From contig NZ_CP108462.1 in NCBI RefSeq assembly GCF_036226365.1, positions 9,098,501 to 9,162,500 of the forward strand: DNA of 64,000 nucleotides, in the 5' to 3' direction. This DNA is from Streptomyces sp. NBC_01262 (GTDB taxonomy: Bacteria; Actinomycetota; Actinomycetes; Streptomycetales; Streptomycetaceae). The notes beneath the pieces are model-generated. The model was not told where the DNA came from. It was given only the letters and a program-made list of their open reading frames with translations, and searched no databases. Positions 51,862 to 59,784 of this stretch are shown here, piece after piece. Each line of letters begins with the position of its first letter. Positions within the stretch are counted from its first letter, which is position 1. A program made the position numbers and the translations under genes.

Positions 51862-53225
51862 CCCGACCGCGAACTTGGCTGACCACAGCACTTCGCCTGG
51901 TGGCCGGGATCGCGATCGCGGTACCGGCGGCGCTCCTCCTCGGAGCGTCGCCGGCCGCCGCGCACCCGATGCCGCACTCAGTGGTCCAGCTCGACGTGTA
52001 CAAGGCGTCCGTCACCGCGCAGCTCGAACTGCCGGTCGGCGATCTCGCCACGGCCAGCGGGATCGATCTGACCAGCATCGAACCGTCGGCCCTGCCCGCC
52101 AAAGCCGCCGCCATCCGCGCCTACCTCGGCAAGCACATCCGCCCGGCCACCCTCAAGGGCAAGGCGTGGCAGGTCGCCATCGGCGCGCTCAGCCTCAGCA
52201 GCACCGAGCAGACCTCCACCGGCCCGTACCGCGAGCTGATCGTCAAGGCCGTGCTCACCCCGCCGGCCGGCGGCGACGTGCGGCACTTCACCCTGAACTA
52301 CGACGTGATCGTCCATCAGGTCGTCACCCATGTGGCGCTGGTGTCGGTACGACAGGACTGGGCCGCCGGCCAGGTCGGCGACGCGAGTGCCACCCAGGTC
52401 GGCACCGTCCGTCTCGACATCCGGCACATGACCGTCCCGTCACTGACCGTCGACCTCGGCGACGGCAGCGCCTGGCGCGGCTTCCTCGCCATGGTCGAAC
52501 TCGGCGGCGACCACATCCTCACCGGCACCGACCACCTGCTGTTCCTGCTCATCCTGCTCCTGCCCGCACCCCTGCTGGCCGTCGGCGGACGCTGGAACGG
52601 CCTGGTCGGCGCCCGCGCCGCACTCGGGCGCATCGGCCGCATCACGCTCGCCTTCACCGCCGGCCACTCCATCGCGCTGGCCGCCACCGCTCTCGGCCGC
52701 CTGGAGATCCCCGGCTGGCCGGTCGAGGCGTTCATCGCCGCCAGCATCCTCGTCGGCGCCGTACACGCGGTCCGCCCGCTGTTCCCCGGCCGTGAGGCGA
52801 TCGTGGCCGGCGTCTTCGGCCTCGGCCACGGCATGGCGTTCTCCTTCGTGCTCGCCGAGATGCATCTGTCCACCGGGCAGCTCGTGTTCAGCCTCCTCGG
52901 CTTCAACCTGGGCATCGAACTGGTCCAGCTCCTGCTGGTCTGCCTCGCCCTGCCCTCGCTCCTGGTGGTCGTCCGGCTGCCGGTCCAGACCGCGCTCCGG
53001 GTGGGCGGCGCGCTCCTCACCGGCACGGCCGCCCTCGGCTGGCTGGTCGACCGGCTCGGCGCCCCCAACCCGGTCGCCCGCGCCGCCGACAGCGCCGGAT
53101 CCCACACCACCCTGATGCTCGCCGCCCTCGCCCTGGCCGCGGTCGCCGCCGCCGGCTGGACACTGGCCACGAGGGCAAATGGCAAAGGCAAGGAGAACGC
53201 TCTCCTTGCCACTCTCAACTTATAG
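51858..53225 (+). CDS. HupE/UreJ-family membrane protein
   Basis: A 455-residue protein: signal peptide (1-35, AAAHP end), an extracellular beta-rich domain (36-205), then six to seven membrane helices starting with GGDHILTGTDHLLFLLILLLP, the HupE_UreJ_2 motif. A second motif HGMAFSFVLAEMH lies in a later helix. Relatives include nickel/cobalt permeases and many proteins of unknown substrate; the His/Asp motifs in the helices fit metal transport. The overlap with the secreted His-rich DUF3500 gene suggests they act together, for example in binding and taking up a metal. Confidence 0.87.
   Translation: MTRPRTWLTTALRLVAGIAIAVPAALLLGASPAAAHPMPHSVVQLDVYKASVTAQLELPVGDLATASGIDLTSIEPSALPAKAAAIRAYLGKHIRPATLKGKAWQVAIGALSLSSTEQTSTGPYRELIVKAVLTPPAGGDVRHFTLNYDVIVHQVVTHVALVSVRQDWAAGQVGDASATQVGTVRLDIRHMTVPSLTVDLGDGSAWRGFLAMVELGGDHILTGTDHLLFLLILLLPAPLLAVGGRWNGLVGARAALGRIGRITLAFTAGHSIALAATALGRLEIPGWPVEAFIAASILVGAVHAVRPLFPGREAIVAGVFGLGHGMAFSFVLAEMHLSTGQLVFSLLGFNLGIELVQLLLVCLALPSLLVVVRLPVQTALRVGGALLTGTAALGWLVDRLGAPNPVARAADSAGSHTTLMLAALALAAVAAAGWTLATRANGKGKENALLATLNL
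53187..53210 (+). terminator. Hairpin at the 3' end of the HupE gene
   Basis: GGCAAGGAGA (53187-53196) pairs perfectly with TCTCCTTGCC (53201-53210) over a 4-base loop. It lies inside the last codons, ending 15 bases before the end of the stop codon. Followed by an AT-rich but not U-rich stretch. Confidence 0.55.
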
Positions 53226-53233
53226 CGCGTTGG

Positions 53234-53252
53234 GGGGCTTGCCACAAGACCC
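53234..53252 (+). promoter_or_regulatory. Rifamycin-associated element (RAE)
   Basis: GGGGCTTGCCACAAGACCC is a 19-bp imperfect inverted repeat matching the RAE known upstream of rifamycin-inactivating genes in actinomycetes. It ends 92 bases before the phosphotransferase ATG. TTGCCA within it (53239-53244) and CAGAAT (53264-53269), 19 bases apart, are possible -35 and -10 boxes. Rifamycin-inducible transcription is inferred. Confidence 0.85.
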
Positions 53253-53344
53253 GGGTCGCGGCGCAGAATCGTCGGCCGATGCCACATCCTGCGGAAACGG
53301 GGATGGGGACGTGCCCGACAACAGGTTCGACAGAGGTTTCGCAA

Positions 53345-55951
53345 ATGACTGAGCAGTACGTGCTGGATCTTCAAGAGGTCGACGAGACACAGGTCGCGGT
53401 CGTCGGCGGGAAGGGCGCCCACCTGGGTGGGCTGTCGCGGATCGAGGGCATCCGCGTGCCGGCCGGCTTCTGCGTGACGACGGACGCCTTCCGGCGGATC
53501 ATGGCGGAGGCGCCGTCGATCGATGATCGGCTCGATGAGTTGTCGCGCGTGGACCCGGACGACCGGGAGGCGATCCGCACGCTCAGCGCGCAGATTCGCC
53601 GGACCGTGGAGGGGATCGCCGTCCCGGGCGATCTCGCGGCGGCGATCACCCGCGCGCTCGCCCGGCTCGGCGAGCAGGCCGCCTACGCGGTCCGATCCAG
53701 CGCGACGGCGGAGGACCTGCCGACGGCCTCCTTCGCCGGCCAGCAGGACACGTACCTGAACGTCGTGGGGCCGACGGCGATCCTCCGGCACGTCAGCCGG
53801 TGCTGGGCCTCGCTGTTTACCGAGCGGGCCGTGATCTACCGTCAGCGGAACGGCATCGACCACCGTACGGTCCACATGGCCGTGGTCGTGCAGCGGATGG
53901 TCCTCCCGGATGCGGCCGGCATCCTGTTCACGGCCGATCCCGTCACAGGCAACCGGAAGGTCGCCACCGTGGACGCCGGCTTCGGCCTCGGCGAGGCACT
54001 GGTCTCCGGCCTGGTGAACCCGGACGTCTTCAAGGTGCGGGACGGCGTAGTCGTCGCCAGGGCGATCGCCGCCAAACAGCGTGCCGTCCACGCCCTGCCG
54101 GCCGGTGGTACGCGGGAAGTGGCGATCGACGCGCAGCGGCAGGAGCAGCCGGCGCTGACGGATGAGCAGGTCGTACGGCTCGTGCAGCTCGGGCGGCGGA
54201 TCGAGGCGCACTTCGGCGGCCGCCCGCAGGACATCGAATGGTGCCTGGCCGATGACGGCTTCCAGATCGTTCAGAGCCGGCCGATCACCACGCTGTTCCC
54301 CATCCCGGTCCCTGAGACCGGGGACCAGGAGAATCACGTCTACGTCTCCGTCGGCCACCAGCAGATGATGACCGACCCCATGAGGCCCCTGGGGTTCTCC
54401 ATGTGGCAGCTCATTGCCATGGTGCCGATGCACGAGGCCGGCGGGAGGCTGTTCGTCGACGTCACCCGGCGCCTGGCCTCGCCCGCGAGCCGGGCCGGCC
54501 TCCTGGACATCATGGGGAAGGGCGATCCGCTGGTCAGGGACGCTCTGGAGACCGTCCTGGACCGCGACGGGTTCGTCCCGTCGCTCCCGGACGCGGCTCC
54601 CGGCGGGCCGCCGGCCGGCGGTGCGCCCGCCCCGATCGAGAACGATCCGGCCATCGTCACCGAGCTGATCGAGCGCAGCCAGGCGTCCGTCGCCGCCCTG
54701 GAGCGCGACATCCGGACGAAGACCGGACCGGCGCTGTTCGACTTCCTGCTGGAGGCCTTCCAGGAGCACAAACGAGTCCTCGGCGATCCGCTGAGCATGC
54801 AGGCGATCATGGCGGGGATGGAGGCCACGTGGTGGCTCAACGACAAGCTGCAGGAGTGGCTGGGCGAGAAGAACGCCGCTGACACGCTCACGCTGTCCGC
54901 CCCCGACAACATCACGTCGGAAATGGGACTGGCGCTGCTCGACGTCGCGGACGTGATCCGCCCCCATCCGGAGGTGGTGGCGTACCTGCAGGGCGTCGAG
55001 GACGAGGGCTTCCTCGACGAGCTGGCGAAGCTCGCGGGCGGGACCGAAGCGCGCGACGCCATCGAGGCCTACCTCGACCGGTACGGCATGCGCTGCGTCG
55101 GCGAGATCGACATCACGAGGCCGCGTTGGCGCGAGCAGCCCATCACGCTCGTGCCCGTCATCCTCGACAACGTCAGGAACTTCGAACCGGGCGCCGCCGG
55201 GCGGCGCTTCGAGCAGGGGCGGCAGAAGGCGCAGCAGAAGGAACAGGACGTGCTGTCACGCCTGCGGATCCTGCCGGACGGGGACCGGAAAGCCGACGAG
55301 ACCAAGCGGATGATCGACCGGGTCCGGACCTTCATCGGGTACCGGGAGTACCCGAAGTACGGCATCGTCAGCCGCTACTTCGTCTACAAGCAGGCTCTGC
55401 TGGAGGAGGCCGAGCGCCTCGTACAGGCCGAAGTGCTTCCGGAAAAGGAGGACATCTTCTACCTCACTTTCCAGGAACTCCACGACGTCGCGCGCTCGCA
55501 CCAGGCGGATGACCGGCTCATCCAGCAGCGCAAGGACGCGTTCCGGTCGTACCACGCGCTCACACCGCCCCGCGTGCTCACCTCGGACGGCGAGGCCCTC
55601 ACCGGGGCGTACCGGCGCGACGACGCACCGGCCGGCGCCCTGATCGGCGTGCCGGTCTCCGCCGGGACCGTCGAGGGACGGGCCCGCGTCATCCTTGACA
55701 TGGCTCAGGCCGATCTCGAAGCGGGCGACATCCTGGTCACGGCCTTCACCGACCCGAGCTGGTCGCCGCTGTTCGTCGGAATCGCGGGCCTGGTGACGGA
55801 GGTGGGCGGCCTGATGACCCATGGCGCGGTGATCGCCCGGGAGTACGGGCTGCCGGCCGTCGTCGGCGTGGATCAGGCCACCCGGCTGATCCGGGACGGG
55901 CAGCGGATCCGCCTGCACGGAACCGACGGGTACGTCGAGATCCTGCCTTGA
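53345..55951 (+). CDS. rph: Rifampin phosphotransferase (rifamycin resistance)
   Basis: An 868-residue enzyme of the PEP-synthase-like dikinase class that inactivates rifamycins by phosphorylation using ATP. The N-terminal ATP-grasp part has VVGGKGAHLGGLSRI, the RSSATAEDLPTASFAGQQDTYLNV loop and QRMVLPDAAGILFTADPVTGN. A central helical region (about 330-760) forms the drug-binding domain. The C-terminal swivelling domain carries catalytic His826 in GGLMTHGAVIARE, at the position expected for this family (about 867 residues). ATG 53345 agrees with that length; an in-frame ATG at 53279 lies closer to the RAE and lacks support. The RAE just upstream reinforces the identification. Confidence 0.92.
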   Translation: MTEQYVLDLQEVDETQVAVVGGKGAHLGGLSRIEGIRVPAGFCVTTDAFRRIMAEAPSIDDRLDELSRVDPDDREAIRTLSAQIRRTVEGIAVPGDLAAAITRALARLGEQAAYAVRSSATAEDLPTASFAGQQDTYLNVVGPTAILRHVSRCWASLFTERAVIYRQRNGIDHRTVHMAVVVQRMVLPDAAGILFTADPVTGNRKVATVDAGFGLGEALVSGLVNPDVFKVRDGVVVARAIAAKQRAVHALPAGGTREVAIDAQRQEQPALTDEQVVRLVQLGRRIEAHFGGRPQDIEWCLADDGFQIVQSRPITTLFPIPVPETGDQENHVYVSVGHQQMMTDPMRPLGFSMWQLIAMVPMHEAGGRLFVDVTRRLASPASRAGLLDIMGKGDPLVRDALETVLDRDGFVPSLPDAAPGGPPAGGAPAPIENDPAIVTELIERSQASVAALERDIRTKTGPALFDFLLEAFQEHKRVLGDPLSMQAIMAGMEATWWLNDKLQEWLGEKNAADTLTLSAPDNITSEMGLALLDVADVIRPHPEVVAYLQGVEDEGFLDELAKLAGGTEARDAIEAYLDRYGMRCVGEIDITRPRWREQPITLVPVILDNVRNFEPGAAGRRFEQGRQKAQQKEQDVLSRLRILPDGDRKADETKRMIDRVRTFIGYREYPKYGIVSRYFVYKQALLEEAERLVQAEVLPEKEDIFYLTFQELHDVARSHQADDRLIQQRKDAFRSYHALTPPRVLTSDGEALTGAYRRDDAPAGALIGVPVSAGTVEGRARVILDMAQADLEAGDILVTAFTDPSWSPLFVGIAGLVTEVGGLMTHGAVIAREYGLPAVVGVDQATRLIRDGQRIRLHGTDGYVEILP

Positions 55952-55955
55952 CCGG

Positions 55956-56717
55956 TCAGTGGTGGTCCCCGTGGCGGCCGAGGGTCTTCACGGGGGTCGC
56001 CCCGGGGCGGGTCCACTGCGGCACGGGCCGGCTGGTCGGACCCCAGGTGGCGACGCCGTCGGCGTCCGAGCGCCAGTACCAGCAGGCCTGGCGGTCCTCG
56101 GACAGGTAGCCCTCGGGGTTGTCCTCCCACGCCTCGCCGCGGCCGTACGGCGTCATGTCGAGCAGGCCGAAGGACCCGTTGACCGCCTCGTTGCCACGGC
56201 CCGTCGTGGAGTAGGTGAGGAACACGCGGTCGCCGTCGCGCAGGAAACAGACGATGTGCCCCATCCCTCCGCCGATCGGTGCCGCCACGCCCCGCACCGA
56301 GTACCAGGGCTGGGTGTAGCCCATGAACTCGACGTAGGGAGCCACCTCGTCCCACGGGCCCGAGGTCAGGATGGCGAACGAGACGCCCCGGGCGTTGAGA
56401 TAGACGGCGTCCTTCAGGTGCCAGGCCGCGGTGGTGCAGCCCTCGCACTGCCCCTGGTGCGGCGCGCCGTCGTGCCACATGTGCTGGTAGACCACGAGCT
56501 CGTCGCGGCCCTGGAACAGGTCGAGGAACGGGACCGGCCCGTCAACGCCGGTGACCTCGACGGAGCCGTCGAGCTCGACCATCGGCAGCCGCCGCCGGGC
56601 CGCGGCGATGGCGTCGCCCTCCCGGGTGTGCGCCTTCTCGCGGAGCAGCAGCTCCTCGCGCGCCGCCTGCCAGGTGGCCAGGTCGACGACGGGCGGCTTG
56701 CCGGGGGTGGTCGTCAT
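55956..56717 (-). CDS. DUF899 thioredoxin-like protein
   Basis: A 253-residue DUF899 protein, thioredoxin-like in fold: LDLFQGRDELVVYQHMWHDG, Cys-rich CEGCTTAAWHL, FAILTSGPWDEVAPYVEFMG and VCFLRDGDRVFLTYSTTGRG. The C-E-G-C pair is at the redox-motif position. Usually annotated as unknown. ATG 56717 follows GGAGGACACC; upstream in-frame ATG 56780 lacks a site. Convergent with rph (4 bases between stops), divergent from the serine hydrolase. Confidence 0.88.
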   Translation of the reverse strand: MTTTPGKPPVVDLATWQAAREELLLREKAHTREGDAIAAARRRLPMVELDGSVEVTGVDGPVPFLDLFQGRDELVVYQHMWHDGAPHQGQCEGCTTAAWHLKDAVYLNARGVSFAILTSGPWDEVAPYVEFMGYTQPWYSVRGVAAPIGGGMGHIVCFLRDGDRVFLTYSTTGRGNEAVNGSFGLLDMTPYGRGEAWEDNPEGYLSEDRQACWYWRSDADGVATWGPTSRPVPQWTRPGATPVKTLGRHGDHH

Positions 56718-56821
56718 GGTGTCCTCCGTGGTGTCTCGTGCCGGGCTGCGCGTCGTACGACGCGCTGCGATGACGGTCACCAGAACAGACTGGCGACCCG
56801 GCCGGAACTCATCGCGCTGGG

Positions 56822-56833
56822 GGGGATATCCCC
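56822..56833. promoter_or_regulatory. Palindrome between DUF899 and serine hydrolase genes
   Basis: GGGGATATCCCC is a perfect 12-bp palindrome in the 175-base shared upstream region, 60 bases before the hydrolase start. Possible operator; no regulator gene is adjacent. Confidence 0.35.
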
Positions 56834-56892
56834 AATCCGATCCTGGGGCGGGCCGGATCGCGCCCTGTCGGGGGCGTAACTAGCGTTCAGTC

Positions 56893-58071
56893 ATGATGTC
56901 GACTCTGCGGAAGTCCTTAGCCATGGCACTCGGTGCCGCCACGCTGCTCGCCGCCGGGGCGGGCACCGCCGTCGCCCAGCCCGCCCGTCCCTCCCTTGCG
57001 GAGCGGTTGCGCCAGGACACCGAGGCGATCCATGCCCTCGGCATCAGCGGTGTGCAGGCCCGCGCGATCGCGCCCGACGGCCGGCAGTCCGTCGCCACCA
57101 GCGGCACCGCCGACCTGAACACCGGCCGCCCGGTGCCTTCCGACGGATACTTCCGCATGGCCAGCACCTCCAAGACGCTGGTCGCCACCGTCGTCCTCCA
57201 ACTGGAGGCCGAGGGCGGGCTGTCCCTGGACGACACGGTCGGCCGCTGGCTGCCAGGAGTGGTGCAGGGCAACGGCAACGACGGCAGCCGCATCACCATC
57301 CGCCAACTGCTCCAGCACACCAGCGGCATCCACGACGACCTGCCCGGATACACCACGCCGGAGGAGTACTACCAGCAGCGGTACGACGTCTACAGCCCCG
57401 AGCAGCTGGTCGCCCGCGCCATGGCGCACGCGCCGGACTTCCCGCCCGGCGAGGGCTGGCAGTACTCCAACACCGGCTACGTCCTGCTCGGGACGATAAT
57501 CCAGAAGGCCACCGGCCACCCCGCCCACCAGGAGATCGAAGACCGCGTCCTGCGCCCGCTCGGCCTCGACCAGACCCGGTGGATGGGCACCTCGCCCGCC
57601 CTGCCCCGGCCGCACGCCAAGGCCTACCAGCTCTTCGGCCCCGGTTCCGAGGTGGACGTCACCGACCAGATATCGGTGGACTACGAGATCCTGTCGTTCG
57701 TCTCGACCACTCGGGACGAGAACGGTCTCTTCCGGGCACTCCTCGCGGGCCGCCTGCTGCCGACGCGGCAGCTGGCCGAGATGAAGCGGACGATCCCCGT
57801 GAGCGGGGAGGTCCAACAGCTGTGGCCCGGCGGCCGATACGGGCTCGGCCTGGTCGAACGCCCCCTGAGCTGCGGAGGAACCTACTGGAGCCACGAGGGC
57901 GGGGACGGTGGCTACATCACCCTCAACGGCGTCACCGACGACGGCGGTCGAAGCGTCGTGGTCTCCATGTCCGAGGCGCGCGGCGACACCCTGGAGCACA
58001 TCCTGGAACAGGAGCACGCGGCCGGCGCCCTGATCGACCACGCGCTGTGCGCCGGGCCATGGACGCATTAA
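56893..58071 (+). CDS. Secreted serine hydrolase (class C beta-lactamase/DD-peptidase fold)
   Basis: A 392-residue exported protein. Signal peptide 1-28 (AVA-Q). Active-site motifs: Ser91-T-S-Lys94, Tyr191-S-Asn193, and HEGGDGG as the third (H-x-G) element. It belongs to the esterase/D-alanyl-D-alanine carboxypeptidase/class C group; members of this secreted subfamily act on D-amino-acid peptides or esters more often than on beta-lactams. ATG 56893 has a near-leaderless look; a second ATG follows directly. The last four bases overlap the convergent TPR-like gene. Confidence 0.88.
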   Translation: MMSTLRKSLAMALGAATLLAAGAGTAVAQPARPSLAERLRQDTEAIHALGISGVQARAIAPDGRQSVATSGTADLNTGRPVPSDGYFRMASTSKTLVATVVLQLEAEGGLSLDDTVGRWLPGVVQGNGNDGSRITIRQLLQHTSGIHDDLPGYTTPEEYYQQRYDVYSPEQLVARAMAHAPDFPPGEGWQYSNTGYVLLGTIIQKATGHPAHQEIEDRVLRPLGLDQTRWMGTSPALPRPHAKAYQLFGPGSEVDVTDQISVDYEILSFVSTTRDENGLFRALLAGRLLPTRQLAEMKRTIPVSGEVQQLWPGGRYGLGLVERPLSCGGTYWSHEGGDGGYITLNGVTDDGGRSVVVSMSEARGDTLEHILEQEHAAGALIDHALCAGPWTH

Positions 58072-59222
58072 TCCGGCAGTTGTTCGGCGCCGGTCCGTAG
58101 CTCCTGCCCCCAGGGGGCGATCAGGGTGTGGGGGAGGGCCTGGGTGAGCACGCCGCGGAGCCAGCCGCCGCAGTCGGCGGCGAGCGGGGTGTCGCCGGCG
58201 CGGAGGGCGTCTTTGCCCAGGGCGAGCAGGAGGCCGCCCCAGTATTCGGCGTGGTCTCCGAGCGTGTAGCGCAGCTCACCGCGGCCGGAGGCCACCGAGT
58301 AGCACATGTGGATCTCGCGGCCGATCAGGCGCCAGCCGTCCCCGGCCGTGCCTGTGCCGGTGGTGTCGCCGAGGGCGCGGGAGACGGCACGGGCGGCGTC
58401 GGGAAGGAAGACGAGATGGCTTCCGCGCAGGGTGGGCGACCAGACGTCCCCCTTGCGGCCGCCGTCCACGGTGAGCGCGCCGGCGAGGTTGGTGGCCCAA
58501 GGCCGCTTCTCGGCGCCGGTGGCGCGTAGGGCCTCGGCCAGGGTGTGCGGGCCCGGGGACTCCAGGTACTCCGCCACGGCCCAGGTGGCTTCGCGCAGGG
58601 TGTCCTGCGGGGCGAGCAGGGAGAGGATCCCGGGGTCCAGCAGGCCGCTGCGGGGCTGCCCGGTGCGCTGCAGGACCGCGGCCCGGCGGCCGAGGAGCTG
58701 GGAGGCGGAGGCGGTCAGCCCGTTGCCGGCGAGGAACTCGGCGAAGATACGTCCCACGTCGAAGGCGGAGTCCGCCAGCTTGTGGCGGCCCTGGCGGTGG
58801 TGGAGCAGCATGGCCCGGCCCGCGCAGTCCACCAGGGTGGCGAGCCCCGTGGCGGCGTCGGCGCCGTGGCCCATGGCGCGGGAGTTGTCGTTGTACAGGC
58901 GGACCGCCTGGTCGTAGGCGGCGACGGCCAGTTCGGCGTCGCCGCTCCTGTACTGGGTCCGGCCGAGGACGGCGGCGCTCCTGGCGAGGGCGTACCAGTC
59001 GCCGCGCGCGGCGTCCACCGCGTCATTGGCCTGGTCCACGGCGCTGAGCAGGGCCCCTTTCCGCGCAGTGGCAAGCGGTTCGGTGCCGGGCTGCCCGTCG
59101 AGCGGGTCGTAGGTGAAGACGGACTGCGCAGAAGAGGACCCGGGCGATGACGCCCCCGGTAAGCGCGGCGGTGTAGTGCCCGATGTGCGGTCGTGCCCGT
59201 CTCCGCGCCGCCAGAACGCCAT
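58068..59222 (-). CDS. TPR-like hypothetical protein
   Basis: A 384-residue protein without a recognised family name. Residues 1-60 are polar and disordered (MAFWRRGDGHDR start). Residues 60-200 form repeated helices with TPR spacing (LARSAAVLGRTQYRSGDAELAVAAYDQAVRLY, then TLVDCAGRAMLLHHRQGRHKLADSAFDVG). The rest includes a mixed domain with GDVWSPTLRGSHLVFL and IHMCYSVASGRGELRYTLGD. Probably cytoplasmic scaffold. ATG 59222 has a GGGGGAA site. Confidence 0.7.
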   Translation of the reverse strand: MAFWRRGDGHDRTSGTTPPRLPGASSPGSSSAQSVFTYDPLDGQPGTEPLATARKGALLSAVDQANDAVDAARGDWYALARSAAVLGRTQYRSGDAELAVAAYDQAVRLYNDNSRAMGHGADAATGLATLVDCAGRAMLLHHRQGRHKLADSAFDVGRIFAEFLAGNGLTASASQLLGRRAAVLQRTGQPRSGLLDPGILSLLAPQDTLREATWAVAEYLESPGPHTLAEALRATGAEKRPWATNLAGALTVDGGRKGDVWSPTLRGSHLVFLPDAARAVSRALGDTTGTGTAGDGWRLIGREIHMCYSVASGRGELRYTLGDHAEYWGGLLLALGKDALRAGDTPLAADCGGWLRGVLTQALPHTLIAPWGQELRTGAEQLPD

Positions 59223-59309
59223 GCCCTGTTCCCCCTGTCCGCGACCCCTCGCGATGCAACAAGCTTGCGCTGAACGAATGTTCGCAGGGTGGTACGACCG
59301 CGACAAGGC

Positions 59310-59650
59310 TCAACCCAGTGTCCGGACGGCGGATTGGACCCGCTCGACGAGCGTGTCCGGAAGCGGGGCGTAGCCCTGGGCGGCGAGGGCCTGCTGACCG
59401 CGCGTGCTGGTCGCGTAGGACAGGAAGGCGCGGAGCGTCTTCAGGGTGGCGGCGTCATTGCCCTTGTCGCACACGACGGCGTAGCCGACGAGGGTGATCG
59501 GGTACGCGCCCTTCGCGGGGGTGGCCGGGTCGAGGACGACGGCCAGCGCGCCGCCGTCGCCGTCGCCGTCGGCCTCCGCCGAGGCGAGAGCCTTGGTGCT
59601 GCCGGCCGCGTCGGCCGTCACCGGCTCGGGCCGGATCACCTTGATCGCGA
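59310..59650 (-). pseudogene. 3' remnant of phosphate-binding protein gene pstS
   Basis: About 110 codons read in frame to TGA at 59310. The encoded end (PVTADAAGSTKALASA, then AKGAYPITLVGYAVVCDKGN and GQQALAAQGYAPLPDTLVERV) is the C-terminal third of a PstS phosphate ABC-transporter substrate-binding protein, normally about 370 residues. The signal peptide, lipobox and N-terminal two thirds are absent; upstream sequence to 59784 shows no PstS-like coding. No pstC/A/B genes follow. It is probably a deletion remnant at a rearrangement point. Confidence 0.8.
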
Positions 59651-59784
59651 GCAGCCTCTCAGCCGGTATCCGCCGACGGACCGCGGATCCCCGTCCAACA
59701 GCGTCACCCGTGCGCTCCCCTCCTGGGCCCTGCCCGGGCCGCAAACAGCATAGAGAAGCGGGGTGCGGCATCCGCGTGTGTTCG

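Noticed and set aside
59310..59771. Complete small gene for a phosphate-binding-like protein
   Set aside because: It lacks a signal peptide, the N-terminal two thirds and a ribosome site; the first 40 codons do not resemble PstS. Treated as a pseudogene remnant.
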